Assembly (NCBI GenBank): GCA_047967505.1
Contig: CM106541.1
Source of the DNA: Dipteris shenzhenensis
Taxonomy: Eukaryota > Polypodiophyta > Polypodiopsida > Gleicheniales
Strand: one strand, 5' to 3'
DNA: 64,000 nt
This document shows, one piece after another, positions 1 to 11,514 of the stretch (the stretch's first letter is position 1; the number at the start of each line of letters is the position of its first letter). The notes under the pieces were generated by a model. That model did no database searches. It saw only the letters and a list, made by a program, of their open reading frames with translations, and was not told the DNA's origin. Both the position numbers and the translations under genes were made by a program.

Positions 1-1550
1 ACCCATGTTCACCTCCAAGTCACCCTTGTTCACTCCTAGGTCACCCCTATTCACTTCTATGTCACCTCCACATGTTCACCTCCAGGTCACCCATGTTCAC
101 CTCCAAGTCACCCCTGTTCACTCCTAGGTCACCCCTGTTCACTTCTAGGTCACCTCCCCATGTTCACCTCTCTGTCACCTATGTTCACCTCCAGGTCACC
201 CCTGTTCACTTCTATGTCACCTCTCCATGTTCACCTCTCTGTCACCCATGTTCACTCCTAGGTCACCCCTGTTCACTCCTAGGTCACCCTTGTTCACTCC
301 TAGATCACTCCTAGGTCACCCCTGTTCACTTCTATGTCACCTCTCCATGTTCACCTCTCTGTCACCCATGTTCACTCCTAGGTCACCCCTGTTCACTCCT
401 AGGTCACCCCTGTTCACTCCTAGATCACCCATGTTCACTTCTAGGTCACCTCCCCATGTTCACCTCTCTGTCACCCATGTTCACTCCTAGGTCACCCCTG
501 TTCACTCCTAGGTCACCACTGTTCACTTCTATGTCACCTCCCGAGGTTCAACTCTCTATCACCTATGTTCACCTCTAGGTCACCCATGTTCACCTCCAAG
601 TCACCCCTGTTCACTCCTAGGTCACCCCTGTTCACTTCTATGTCAACTCCTTGTGTTCACCTCTCTGTCACCCGTGTCACTCCTAAGTCACCCCTGTTCA
701 CTCCTAGGTCACCCATGTTCACTTCTAGGTCACCTCCTCATGTTCACCTCTAGGTCACCCATGTTCACCTCCAAGTCACCCCTGTTCACTCCTAGGTCAC
801 CCCTGTTCAATTCTAGGTCACCTCCCCATGTTCACCTCTCTGTCACCTATGTTCACCTTTAGGTCACCCCTATTCACTCCTAGGTCACCCCTGTTCACTT
901 CTATGTCACCTCCCCATGTTCACCCCTCTGTCACCCCTGTTCACTCCTAGGTCACCCCTGTTCACTCCTAGGTCACTCCTATTCACTCCAGATCACCCCT
1001 GTTCACTTCTATGTCACCTCCCCATGTTCACCTCTCTGTCACCCATGTTCACCTCCAAGTCACCCCTGTTCACTCTTAGGTCACCCCTGTTCACTTCTAT
1101 GTCACCTCCCCATGTTCACCTCTCTGTCACCCATGTTCACTCCTAGGTCACCCCTGTTCACTCCTAGGTCACCCCTGTTCACTCCTAGGTCACCTCCCCA
1201 TGTTCACCTCTCTGTCACCCATGTTCACCTCCAGGTCACCCCTGTTCACTCCTATTTCATCTCCCCATGTTCACCTCTCTGTCACCCGTGTTCACCTCTA
1301 GGTCATCCATGTTCACCTCCAGGTCACCCCTGTTCACTCCTAGTTGACCCTTGTTCTTTCCTATGTCACCTCCCCAAGCTCACTCTCTATCACCCATGCT
1401 TCTCCCTATGTCACCCCTTGTTCCTCCCTTGTTCACCCTGCCGCTCCTTGTTCACCCCTCAGTCACCCATGGGCACACCAATGTCACCCCTTGTTCATCC
1501 TTGGTTCACCCTTGGTTCATCCCTCCTTCAGCCTCATTCAGCCCTATGAC
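1..1550. repeat. 21-bp minisatellite
   Basis: A head-to-tail array with a unit close to ggtcacccctgttcactccta (21 bp) and many variants (cctcc, acttc, tctct). The period is clear to about 1345, then the units degenerate through 1550. All six frames give meaningless repetitive peptides such as MFTSRSP, so no gene is called. The left edge is cut by the window. Similar words (gttcac, ggtcac, cctaggtcac) recur once around 6050-6170, so the array may have grown from LTR or UTR sequence of the neighbouring element; this is inference. Confidence 0.9.
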
Positions 1551-1914
1551 ACACTCGTCCACTGGCCTATATAGGAGAAAATAAAATTCAAATTCATATT
1601 TTCCCACCGTTTTCATTCAAATATTTCCTCTTGCCCACACCGCTTTTTCTCTCACCTACCACCTCCCACCAGGCTATATTTAGCCACCAAATTCAGCGTA
1701 GGTCCTTCATCTCACCTCCCAATTCCGACCAGTGCTATAATTAGCATTTGGCTAAACTCAGCGTGGATCCTTGGGATCAGCTCATCCATCGCATCTTACA
1801 GCCCACTCATGCTATTTTTGGCTTACCTTCCTAAATTTGGCTCTCTTTGGTTGTGTATTTGTGGCTGTCCCCCCCTCCAACGAAACCATATGCAGCTCCC
1901 TCCCCTTCATCAGT
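1551..1914. other. No gene seen
   Basis: AT-rich then C-rich sequence between two tandem arrays. I see no conserved coding frame and no RNA gene. Confidence 0.5.
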
Positions 1915-2190
1915 GAATTCTCCTGCAGCCCCCTTCCATCAACGATAGCAGCCCCCTCTCCCTCCATCAGCAAATTCTCCTGTAGCCCCCTTCCATCAAC
2001 GATAGCAGCCCCCTCTCCCTCCATCAGCGAATTCCCCTGCAGCCCCCTTCCATCAACGATAGCAGCTCCATCCCCTCCATCAGCGAATTCTCCTGCAGCC
2101 CCCTTCCATCAACGATAGCAGCCCCCCCCTCCCCTCCATCAACGATAGCAGCCCTCCCTCCATCAACGAATTTTCCTGCAGCAGCTCCCT
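1915..2190. repeat. 57-bp tandem repeat
   Basis: Roughly four to five copies of a 57-bp unit containing cccttccatcaacgatagca, with later copies shortened and scrambled. The unit length is a multiple of three, so one frame stays open, but the peptide is only a repeated Ser/Pro-rich string and I do not call it a gene. Confidence 0.8.
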
Positions 2191-2907
2191 CCATCAACGA
2201 AATCTCTGCAGCGCAATCTCCTTGCAGCCCATCTTGCACCCTCTTCTTGGATCGCATCACTCTCAGCAGCACCCTCTCTTTGATCGCATCTCTCGTTGCG
2301 CCTCACTTTCCCTGGCAGCCTGCAGCAAATCGCCTCTTCCTCGTGGGCTGGGAAGTCCCTTGGAGCGCTTCTCCCTCTTGGACAGCCTGCTGCAAATTGC
2401 CACCTTGCTGTCCTCTCGAACTCAGCTCCTTCTTCTGATCTGCCCTTCTCTGCTCTACTCCGTGCTTCTCCATCAGCTCCCCTTCTCATCGCCATCAGCT
2501 CCCCCTCTTGTTATCACCCGCCCCACTCTCTCGTTATCTCTCAGCAGGCCTTGCCAACACCTCGACAGCAGCTCCCCTTCCTCGTCATCAGCTCACCTTC
2601 CTCGTCATCAGCTCACCTTCCTGCTTCAGCTCCCCTTCCTCTCATCATCTCACCTTCTACTTCGTCATCAGCTCCCCCTTCCTTTCCTGCTTCCTTTCTA
2701 GCCTCATCATCAGCTCACCTCCTGCTTCGACATCAGCTCCCCTTCCTTTCCTGCTTCCCTTCTTGCCTCGTCATCAGCGCCCCTTCCTTTCCTTTCCTTC
2801 TTGCCTCGTCATCAGCTCCCCTTCCCTTCCTGCTTCCTTTCTTGCCTTGTCATCACTCACCTTCCTGCTTCGTCATCAGCTTCTACTTCACCTCTTGTTT
2901 CTTCTTC
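2191..2907. repeat. Pyrimidine-rich imperfect repeats
   Basis: A strongly C/T-biased tract with recurring words (gtcatcagctcccctt, cctttcctgcttcc, cttgcctc). It stays open in the frame of the following ORF, but composition explains that. It could be a leader of the downstream element. Confidence 0.6.
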
Positions 2908-5589
2908 ATGCTCGAGAAGAAGCCCAAATATAAGCCACGGTTGCCCAGAGATAAGCTCTTCACCCCTTTCTATACCGCCATGACGTCTCAGGCAGCCTCT
3001 GCAGTGCACATGACCTCACCCATGCCTACAGCCTCTACAGCAGGGCCGACTACATCAGCTAGGCCGACTTCATCAGCAAGGCCAACTTCATCGGTACGGC
3101 CGACTTCATTAGTAGGGCCGACTTCATCAGTGATGCATCCCCATCTTGGTCCGGACATCACTATCATCTCAGATGAAGAGCCACCGCAATCAAGACAGCA
3201 GCGGGGGGTTCTTTTCCACTCTTAGAGCTCCAGTGCCTCTTCTTCCGACCATGGGGGCTCAGATTACACCCCCTCTGCACGGAGACCACACTCAGAAGGG
3301 TCGGGTGGGCCAACAGAGATACAGAGCCCTTCAATAACCACCCCTCCTCTCTCCCACATTCGGGTTTTGTTTAAACCTCTTCTTGATCCAAACCTCAAAC
3401 TATCCTCGGTGTTGACATCTTCCGAGATCCAGACCCTGTGTCTAACTAAGTTCGACAAGGCCATCTTCCCTCCTGTGGATGTGGAACTGTGTACAGGATT
3501 CATCAGATCTTATGACTCTGTCACAGACACTTTTGAGTTCATGGGCTCCAGGCAACTTCTCACACCCAATTTGGTCTCACAGTACATGGGGCTCCCTGCT
3601 CTCCCTATTCAGCCTCCTTCCGACGATTCACCACATCTCCTTTCATTCCTTTCACAGTGCAAACCCAACAGGAGGGGATATGATTGCAAAAAGGTTTTGG
3701 AAGGTGGAAGCAGAGAAGCAGTGATCACACGCTACTTCTTCACTCACTTCTATTCAGCACCCGGGCATTACTACATCACGAAAGGTATCCATCCTGCTCT
3801 CAATGCTCTCTTCACCATCACTCAGTATGATTTTGCATCCCTCTTCTATTCAACATTCTGGGCCACTGTTCGAAATCGCACACGCAGAGGCACACACGCC
3901 TGTACTTGTGGACCTCACCTCACCTACCTCTTGCACCAGTGGCGGGCTGCAACGCCTGCACTTTTTCCTCCACCTTCACATACTTCATCTTCTCCTCACC
4001 GCCCACCTTCCGCCCCTATGATCCCCCACTTGAGATCAGCTCCACTGGCTCTTAGTGTGGCCCCAGCATCCTCGGCCCCTGCTGCATCAGTCTCTGTCCT
4101 CTCTTCCTCTCCAGTCTCCATACCCACTCTTGCTCCACCCACATCTGCAGCACAGGTTTCTGAGCCATCCCCTCTTGGGCCAGCCTCTGGAGCTTTGTCA
4201 TCCGTTGCTCATGCAGGAGTCGCCTCTCCATCCATCCCCTTCGAGGCAGATTTTGATTTCCCTGATGATGTTCTTCCGGTCACTCCCCTGCCCTCCTCAG
4301 GTCTCACCCACCATGGCATGACATTACCACTTACCTTCCCTGCAGTCATGACCATTCCCCCTCCGATCATCTCATCAGGGTCAGTAGGGTGCAAAAATAC
4401 ACACATTGGTCCCCTAACTCGAGGGGATCCATCGACAGAAGTTATGGCAGCAGGGACCTCTGCCTTGGGATCTCTTGATGGAGAGGCATCAGAGCGACAC
4501 ACGTTATTGAACTTGAATCTTACTTTGGGAGCCACTGGTGACGCGAAGACACCACCCCGGGTGTCTCGACAACTGACCCCTGAACCGAGTATGGAGGCTG
4601 CTGAACAGGACCTACTGGAAACTCGACCTGGCAAGGTTATTTTTGCTGGGGGTAAGATACCTTTTCAAGCTGATTGTCCTCCACTTCCTCAAAATGATAT
4701 GTTGGATACCTACTTCGCATCCTCCTCAGGAGATCTATTCACCCATGAGGCCCAGATAAAGGAACAGAGCCAGGAACACAAACGGCTACTGTATGCATTA
4801 AAGCGGAAGCGGTCTCCTGTTTGCATGGAGGAGGAGGACCTGGACCAAATTTTCACACTTCCCTTGCAAGAGACAATCGCTTCCAACAAGAAAGTATCCC
4901 AAGCTCCAAGCTGTTACCTAGACATCGACACACTGGCTCCAGTGGCAGCTCTCGAGGACCCAGAGCAAGAGGGGATGAAAGCAGCCTTCGAGGAATATGG
5001 CGAACTCATTGACATGGCTGACCGAATGACCTATCGGGACAGGTATGCATGTGCTAAAAGATCCCTTCATATGGCTCAGCGCATTATAGATGACAGCTTC
5101 ATTCAGATGGGTGCCTCCCTCTTTAATACTACGGGTCAGGTTTGCAAGCTTCTGTCACAGAAGCAACACCTCCGCTTGGAACATGACAAGCAGGTAGCCA
5201 GCATGCATAAAGAATGGGATACAACATTGCAGGTGAAAGAAGCGGAGTGGGGAGAAACTCTACAGGCAAGGGAGGCTGCGTGGAAAACTCAGCAGGACGA
5301 GTTTCAGCAGTGTCTTGCAGTGAAGGAGGCAGAGTGGACAGCCAGCAAGAAAGTTTTGGAGGACAATCATTCAGCCCAACAGGCTGAGATCCAAAGGGAG
5401 CTTGCAGCCCTATAGGACAGATACACCTCACTGGCAGAGGATAAGCATACTGTGGATCAACAGGTGGAGGTGGTGCGGAGTCAGATGAAGCAGATTCTCG
5501 AGGAGGAGGACCATCTCCAAGTTTCACATTCCAAGTTGCAGGACGACTTCCATGGGCTGCAAGCTGAAAATGCTGCTCTCAAATCTTGA
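2908..5589 (+). pseudogene. Decayed ORF of unknown family with C-terminal coiled coil
   Basis: I do not recognise the family. One frame runs from ATG 2908 to the TGA at 5587-5589 and is broken only by two TAG codons, at 3223-3225 and 5413-5415. Residues 1-105 are basic, then a Pro/Thr/Ser stretch of repeated ARPTS-like units. A globular part follows (about 3360-3890, residues 150-330, with FTHFYSAPGHYY) that resembles the aminotransferase-like or plant-transposon N-terminal regions seen in plant LTR-element accessory ORFs. A long Pro/Ser/Ala linker comes next. The last 170 residues are heptad-rich, with repeated EAEW and REAAW blocks, and continue past the second TAG, showing that stop is secondary. 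Both stops could be CAG to TAG changes. A purine tract and possible LTR start follow at about 6012-6022, so a non-autonomous LTR element is plausible. Confidence 0.5.
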
Positions 5590-7085
5590 TGTGATCATTA
5601 CAAGTCTAGCTACCACAGATATAAATCCAAATACGAGGACATCCACCACCTCATGGACACAGTCGAGGAAGAGGCAAGGACCAGCCCCGGAACATCAACA
5701 CACCCACCACACCCACCCCCTCCCCCTCCCTGACCTTCATCCAGCAAGCAGTAGCTCCTGGATCTTTTAGTTCGGCATTTCTTTTTGCGAGCTCTGTACA
5801 TTTGGATTATGCAGTTCTCATGTAAATAAGAAATTTTGGAGTTGTATGGCCATGAGCCAGTTTTTTTTTCAGTTTTACAGTTGTAAGGCCATGAGCCCTT
5901 TCTTTTCACTTTTGGGATGTCAACAACAAGGTCACTTTCTTATTTGTAATTTATACTTAACTTTCTCTCACACAGATCCTCAGTCATTCACCGGGACGGT
6001 GAATGATAGTGGCGGGGGATCTGTTGTACTCAAAGTTTATGGCGACCCACCAAGAGTCACACCTAGGTCACGTCATGGTCACCTCAGCAACATGCCAAGT
6101 TGTTAGACCTTGGTCATACCTATTCGCAGCGTGTTCACATATGTTCACATCTTGGTCACTCTGGAACAGACTTGGACATGACATGGACATGACTTGGACA
6201 TGACTTGGGTATGACGGAAGCAATACATGACTGAAGAGTGCCAAACCTCAACCTCGACTCACCATGGTCAAAGTCGATCAGAGGGAAGTAGTAGCGCAAT
6301 GGTACACGGGATACACCTGTTGGTGCACATGGGAATCAGTCCAACAGTTAAGAGGTATAGGTGGTGCACCAACCCTCTCAACCAACTAGTGTCAGGAGCG
6401 CATGGAATAGACAGGAGAACACATGGAGCACGGGATTCACTGACCCAGAATAGGCTGGAGTGTTGCGGAATCCATCAAGGACAGAGCGGCCCACAAACGG
6501 TGGAATGGCTAAGGATGGCTAAGGGTGCAAGAAGATATCCAATAGGAAGAAGGAGAGGAGATTGGCAGCCGGGGGTGCAGCAGAGGAGGAGAAGGTGAAG
6601 AGGGGGAAAGGGGAAAGGGAGAGGGACATTCTGGCAGGGGCGAGAGGCGTGAGTGAAGGAGTGAGAGGCTAGAGTCAAGAGCTCGCCTCGTGTGTATCTT
6701 CTGGGGGTGTATCAGTCATCTTGCTTTCTAATGAGTTATGCTACTCCCCATCTCTGCTCGCTACTCTAAAATCTCTTTCCGTTGTGTTCTCCTCCCCTCC
6801 TCTCCCTTCACCTGGTACAACGGACCTGTTTCATGTGGTTGAAGTTCTTTGCCGTTCATGTCGAGGGTTGGCTTTCATGATGTTGTTCCGCTATGGTCTT
6901 CTTCTTGCTCACATCACTTCAGCACTTGTACCGCTTGCACATAGTTGACACCATCTACCGCTTGCACATAGTTCACACCATCGACAAGCACTCGCCTACG
7001 TACCATCAGTGACACTTATGGCATGTCTTACTCGCTTCTCACACCAGTGGCCCTAGGCCTCCGGTAATACTTCCGGAAGTGTTAG
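5590..7085 (+). repeat. 3' noncoding region and possible LTR
   Basis: No coding frame is convincing. A purine tract (ggcggggga, about 6011-6019) followed by tgttgtactc at 6022 looks like a polypurine tract plus LTR start. The sequence near 7050-7085 (ggccctaggcctccggtaat) recurs near 59735-59765 and 23655-23680, as a shared LTR end would. No matching left LTR is visible, so the boundaries are tentative. Confidence 0.3.
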
Positions 7086-7097
7086 AAACCCCCCCCC

Positions 7098-7557
7098 TGT
7101 TATGCTCTAGCCGAGATAGCATGACCTTGGATAGATCGATGGGCATTTTCTCTTAGATGACCAACTTTTGTAATAGTTAATGTGCGTAACTGAAATGGTC
7201 AAGAGAAGTAACTGCCAAGGTCCTAGGTGAGGGTGGAATGGCATTGACTAGGTAGTTATGAGTGCTAAGGCCTAGGTGCACCTAAATGTTAAAATAATGC
7301 CAAGGGGCAAGTGGTTTTTAATGTGCCCCAAGAGAGGGGTAAAAAGGTCCACCAAGTGGAGAGGCTAAAATGATGACATTTGGCAAGGAGAACTATCTAG
7401 GGAAATGAGGGTCTCATGGATAAGCATGAAAGAAATAACGAATTGAATCTGATGATCCAGGATCCATGAGAATAGGCTGGGTGGAACAAAAGTAAAGCCA
7501 TCGCCCGTGATTGAAAAATTCTAAGAAGAGATTCAGCCAAGAGAGAAGTCGTTGACA
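7098..7557 (+). repeat. 5' LTR of gypsy element
   Basis: Starts tgttatgctctagcc and ends gttgaca. It matches 13534-13995 along its length. It should contain the promoter and the RNA start, though I cannot place a TATA box with confidence. Confidence 0.93.
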
Positions 7558-7559
7558 GC

Positions 7560-7572
7560 TGGTATCAGAGCC
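7560..7572 (+). promoter_or_regulatory. Primer-binding site, initiator tRNA-Met
   Basis: tggtatcagagcc lies two bases after the 5' LTR. It is the standard plant LTR-retrotransposon primer site, complementary to the 3' end of initiator tRNA-Met. Confidence 0.93.
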
Positions 7573-8337
7573 AGGTTAAGGTAAGGGTAGGGACGTGAGC
7601 GTCAAGTAGATCGACGCGGGTCTATACAAGCAAATCGATGGAAACCCGTGAGGCGTTGACGAAGAGATCGACTGAAGTTGGTAATTGACGTCGAGAAAAG
7701 CCGTCGATGGTGATAGTTGGGGCAAGTCGGCAGTGCATAGATATTAAACAGCTGCGCACGTATTTGTTGTCTGAAGCACCCGTGGTTTGATATCTAGACG
7801 AGTCGCCTGTTGACGTGCTGAATGGGAAAATGGCTACCGTGGCCTACGAAAGACTTTAATTAACGGACGGCTGAGCTTGGGACAGCGCAGTTGGTTCGAC
7901 GGTCGACGGAAAAGAAGACCAGACGGAGCCTTTGTTCATGGCGCGATTTCAGGGTCACGTAAGGCAGCGAATTGTGGTAGGTGGAGCGCAGAGGTGACGT
8001 GATCCGTCGAATATTACGAGACCTCCTCTGATCGGCGCATATTTTATCTCGTGAGGTTGAGGGGGCTGCAGACCCTTGTAGCAAGTTCTCTTGCAAGATC
8101 AACCTAGACCTCATATCGTCGAATCATTTGAAGAGGAGAAATCAGGGAGCCCTTTCTTTCCATGCAGTTTTTTTTGTTTTTCATATGGTCCTGTTATTTC
8201 TGCACCGTAGAAAGGAAAAAAAAAAACCAGGAAAGCAGAACAGAAGTGAAGGGTGTATATATTGGTTATTTGGGTTTTAGAAAAGATTGAAAAAAAAAAA
8301 GGAAAAAAAGAAAAAACCCATCTTCCATTGTGGAACT

Positions 8338-9267
8338 ATGGAGGCAGAAGGGCATAATTCTAGGGTGAATCCTAGTGAGTCTAGAGTACAGTCTACACAA
8401 CAGATGTCACATCATGTAGCACCTACTTTGATTGGTAGGATTTCGATATTAGAGGATGCTTTACAGCAGATTATGAACCAGCAGCTTCAAGTGAATGCTG
8501 GTCGAAATGAGATTAGGGAAATGGTACAAGCCTTGTCGGCTAGACCGTCTAGAATTGATAAGGGCAAAGCTCCAGCAGAGCCAGAGCCCAGTATACATTC
8601 CTTAGAGCGCGCAAGGGTCAAAGTGCCTAATATCGCTAATTATAGACCGGAGAAGTACGCTGGTCAGATGACCGAGCGCAAATCTGATGTGATCGACGTT
8701 TGGTTACACAAGTGGGAAGAAGCCTTCGCCATTTGTGAAATTAGATCCGATCTAAAGAAAATCCGCGAGGCCACACACTTGTTTATTGAGGCAGTGGACA
8801 GATGGTGGATAAAGCAACAGAAGGATCAAGTTGCTCCAACCACCTGGGAAGGGTTTAAAGCTGAATTCAAGAAACACTTTCTCCCACTTGATGAAGAATC
8901 CCGAGCTTGGGATGCTTATAGAAATCTTCGTCAGAGGAGTCTGTCAGTGGCAGAGTACACTGACAAATTCAGGGAATGTGTTATGAAAATAACAGACCCT
9001 CTCCCTATGTCCGTTCAGTTAAAGGACTATATCTATGGACTGAACGACAAGATCAAAATGGAAGTTCGGGCAAAATATGTGACTACACTAGATGAATCTA
9101 TAGCAGTAGCCCTGAACTATGAGGATGCCAGAGGCAGATCTGGTGGATTTGTGCAGGCAGGGACTCAGTATGAGCACTCGAAAAAAGGGGGGATTTCAGA
9201 GGAAATGGATTTCAAAGACAAGTGTCTCGCAGCCAAGTGGCCAAACCAAGCAGGTGAAGCCGGTTGA
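8338..9267 (+). CDS. gag: Gypsy gag polyprotein (capsid part)
   Basis: Starts at ATG 8338, after an A-rich leader. The centre carries the retrotransposon gag (capsid) fold signature: a TWEGFKAEFKKHFLP block and a following RNLRQRSLSVAEYTDKF block. Upstream lie a short coiled-coil-like segment and basic residues. The frame stays open to TGA 9265-9267, but the genuine protein leaves it at about 9181-9193, inside a run of six A and six G. After that the next frame encodes the basic linker and zinc knuckle. Whether this is a one-base mutation or a slippery site cannot be told from one copy; the other decay makes mutation more likely. Confidence 0.88.
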   Translation: MEAEGHNSRVNPSESRVQSTQQMSHHVAPTLIGRISILEDALQQIMNQQLQVNAGRNEIREMVQALSARPSRIDKGKAPAEPEPSIHSLERARVKVPNIANYRPEKYAGQMTERKSDVIDVWLHKWEEAFAICEIRSDLKKIREATHLFIEAVDRWWIKQQKDQVAPTTWEGFKAEFKKHFLPLDEESRAWDAYRNLRQRSLSVAEYTDKFRECVMKITDPLPMSVQLKDYIYGLNDKIKMEVRAKYVTTLDESIAVALNYEDARGRSGGFVQAGTQYEHSKKGGISEEMDFKDKCLAAKWPNQAGEAG

Positions 9268-11005
9268 GGGACCAATAAAAACAAGTACCACCGTTGGGGT
9301 GAAAAGGAAAATAACTCCAATGGCAGCCCGGGCTTGGTCAAAGTCCTCGTTGACCCCTGAACAAAAAGAGAAAGCTAGAAAAGAAGGATTGTGCTTCGGC
9401 TGCCTTCAGCGACATCAGTGGAAGGATTGTTCACTGAATAAAGACCGTCGCACGGCTAATATGATAATATTTGAATGCGACGTAGAAATGCAGGAGAGTC
9501 CCAATGCGGAACATATGCAGATGCAACTGGCGGGACCTTCTCAGAGGTTAGTACCTTGTTTGTTATGTGTATCTGTTGCTAAGTTAGTGACGAGTGCACC
9601 TGATAACATCCTATCTAAGCCCGCAGCAACGGGGTATACGGCCTTTAATGATACGGAGTTAATTAAAATGAAAGGGCAAGTGGCCAGTCATGATGTCATT
9701 GTGTTGTTTGACTCGGCGTCAACTCACAATGTGATTAACTCCAAGCTCGTGAAGAGGCTGAAATTAAAGACAAGTCCATCTGACTATGCGTATACAGTCA
9801 GAATGGCAGATGGAAGTTCAACTGAAGTATGGGACCAAAGGGTTACCCAGTTAGAGCTTCGGATTCAGGACTATGCTGAGAAGCTTGATTTTGAAATGAC
9901 CAAGCTTGCTCATGCAGATATAGCCCTGGGTATGGCGTGGCATTCTAGGAAGAATCCAACCATTGATTGGAAAAAGCACGTATATCAATTCAAGATGAAT
10001 GATGTGCTTTATGTCTTGCGAGGTGAAAAAGATATACCTCAGGGACCGTTGGTTTCCGTGATGGAAATCAGAAAAGCTCAAGTAGAGTTTTTATTCCTTT
10101 GCACAGCATCGGTAGAGCCGGTTGGTGATTCTTCGGCTAGCACTGATGTTGCGCAAAGTGGTGAGATGGCCAAGTTGGCTAATCTTATAACAGAGGAGTT
10201 CTCTGAATGTTTTAGGGATGAACTACCTTATGGGTTACCTCCAGAGCGGAAAGTTCAACATAAGATTGAACTGATCCCGGGGGCAGAACCTGTAAATAGA
10301 CCTCCCTATAGAATGAGTTTTGCTGAGGAGGCGGAGGTGCGTAGACAACTGGAAGAATACCTCAAGTTGGGGCAGATTCAACCAAGTTTCTCACCTTTTG
10401 CTTCGCCAGTGATATTAAAGAAGAAAAAGGATGATACGTTTCGCCTCTGTATAGATTACAAAGCATTGAATAATATCACTATTAAGCACAGGTATCCGAT
10501 GGCTCGGATTGATGATTTGCTGAATGCATTACATGGAGCTGTGATTTTCAGCAAGATAGATCTTAAGTGCGGCTACCATCAAATCCGGATTAGAGCCGAG
10601 GATGTGCATAAAACCGCTTTTAGAAGCAGGTTTGGTCATTATGAGTTTTTGGTAATGCCCTTCGGACTTACCAATGCTCCAGCGACCTTCGTCATGCTTA
10701 TGAACGATTTACTACGTCCGTATATCGGAAAGTTCGTAGTACATTTTATTGACGATATCTTGATATTCAGTAAAAGTGTTACTGAGCATCGTGAACACTT
10801 AAGGATAGTGTTCAGTACTTTGAGGAAAGCCAGTCTTTATGTGAATAAAAAGAAAACTATACTGTGTATGGTTAGGCTTGAATATTTAGGGTTCATAATT
10901 ACTCCACAGGGGGTAGAAATGGATCCGAAGAAAGTGGCTGCGATACTAACTTGGCCAATCCCTCAGAGTCTGACCGCATTGCGATCATTCTTGGGATTTG
11001 TCTAG
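9190..11005 (+). pseudogene. pol: Gypsy gag zinc knuckle, protease and reverse transcriptase
   Basis: Domains in order: a basic linker; a CCHC knuckle (CFGCLQRHQWKDC) with three residues between the second Cys and the His instead of four; an aspartic protease whose active-site triplet reads DSA (FDSASTHN) where DSG is usual; and reverse transcriptase from about 10270. RT shows the expected blocks: FRLCIDYKALN, KIDLKCGYHQIR, MPFGLTNAPATF, catalytic FIDDILIFSK, and a LEYLGFIIT thumb motif. The frame ends at TAG 11003-11005 in the FLGFV*FYRRHI connection, where a CAG to TAG change is the simplest reading. It is one frame away from gag. Confidence 0.88.
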
Positions 11006-11030
11006 TTTTATAGAAGGCATATCAAAGGAT

Positions 11031-11514
11031 ATACTGTTGATCTCATCTTGTGGGATCATCTCGGGTGGTGCGTTCATACTGTAGTACTATGGGACAATAC
11101 AAGGCTCAATGAGCTGAAGCAAAGGGTGCGATACAGCTCTTGTTGAGTCTATGCTTAGCATAACCTAGGGAACCTCAGTGTTTCATCATGCACTTATGGC
11201 AGTAGTATATAGTCCATAGTTGATGCACATTAGTGGTTGGATCCACGACTATAGATCAGTCCCTTCATCAGCATTTGGCACCTTCTATGCCTTAGGGACA
11301 TCTTATGCATTCTTAGTGACATTTTGGGCTTCTAGGCCTTTACATTCTCAGCTCCTTCTCGATGAGCCTATGAGAGATGCTACATCCCATGCCAATGGAT
11401 GTTTAGCCATGCACACATTAGACGACTTCAGCTCATGACAGTTGAGCATACAGGTTGGACAGGTTGCCATACCTTGTCATTTGTATGGGCCTCTTCATCA
11501 GCAAAGTAGTGTAC
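11031..11514. other. About 480-bp insertion within pol
   Basis: RT connection sequence (FYRRHIKGY) stops near 11030 and the RNase H side resumes near 11515 (GIVSPLTDLTSDK), positions that are adjacent in related elements. The intervening sequence has no coding match I recognise, and I find no convincing terminal repeats or target duplication. The boundaries are accurate to perhaps 10 bp. Confidence 0.6.

Noticed and set aside
72-1584. Several overlapping open frames of 60-145 codons
   Set aside because: They are translations of the 21-bp minisatellite; nothing but the period keeps them open.
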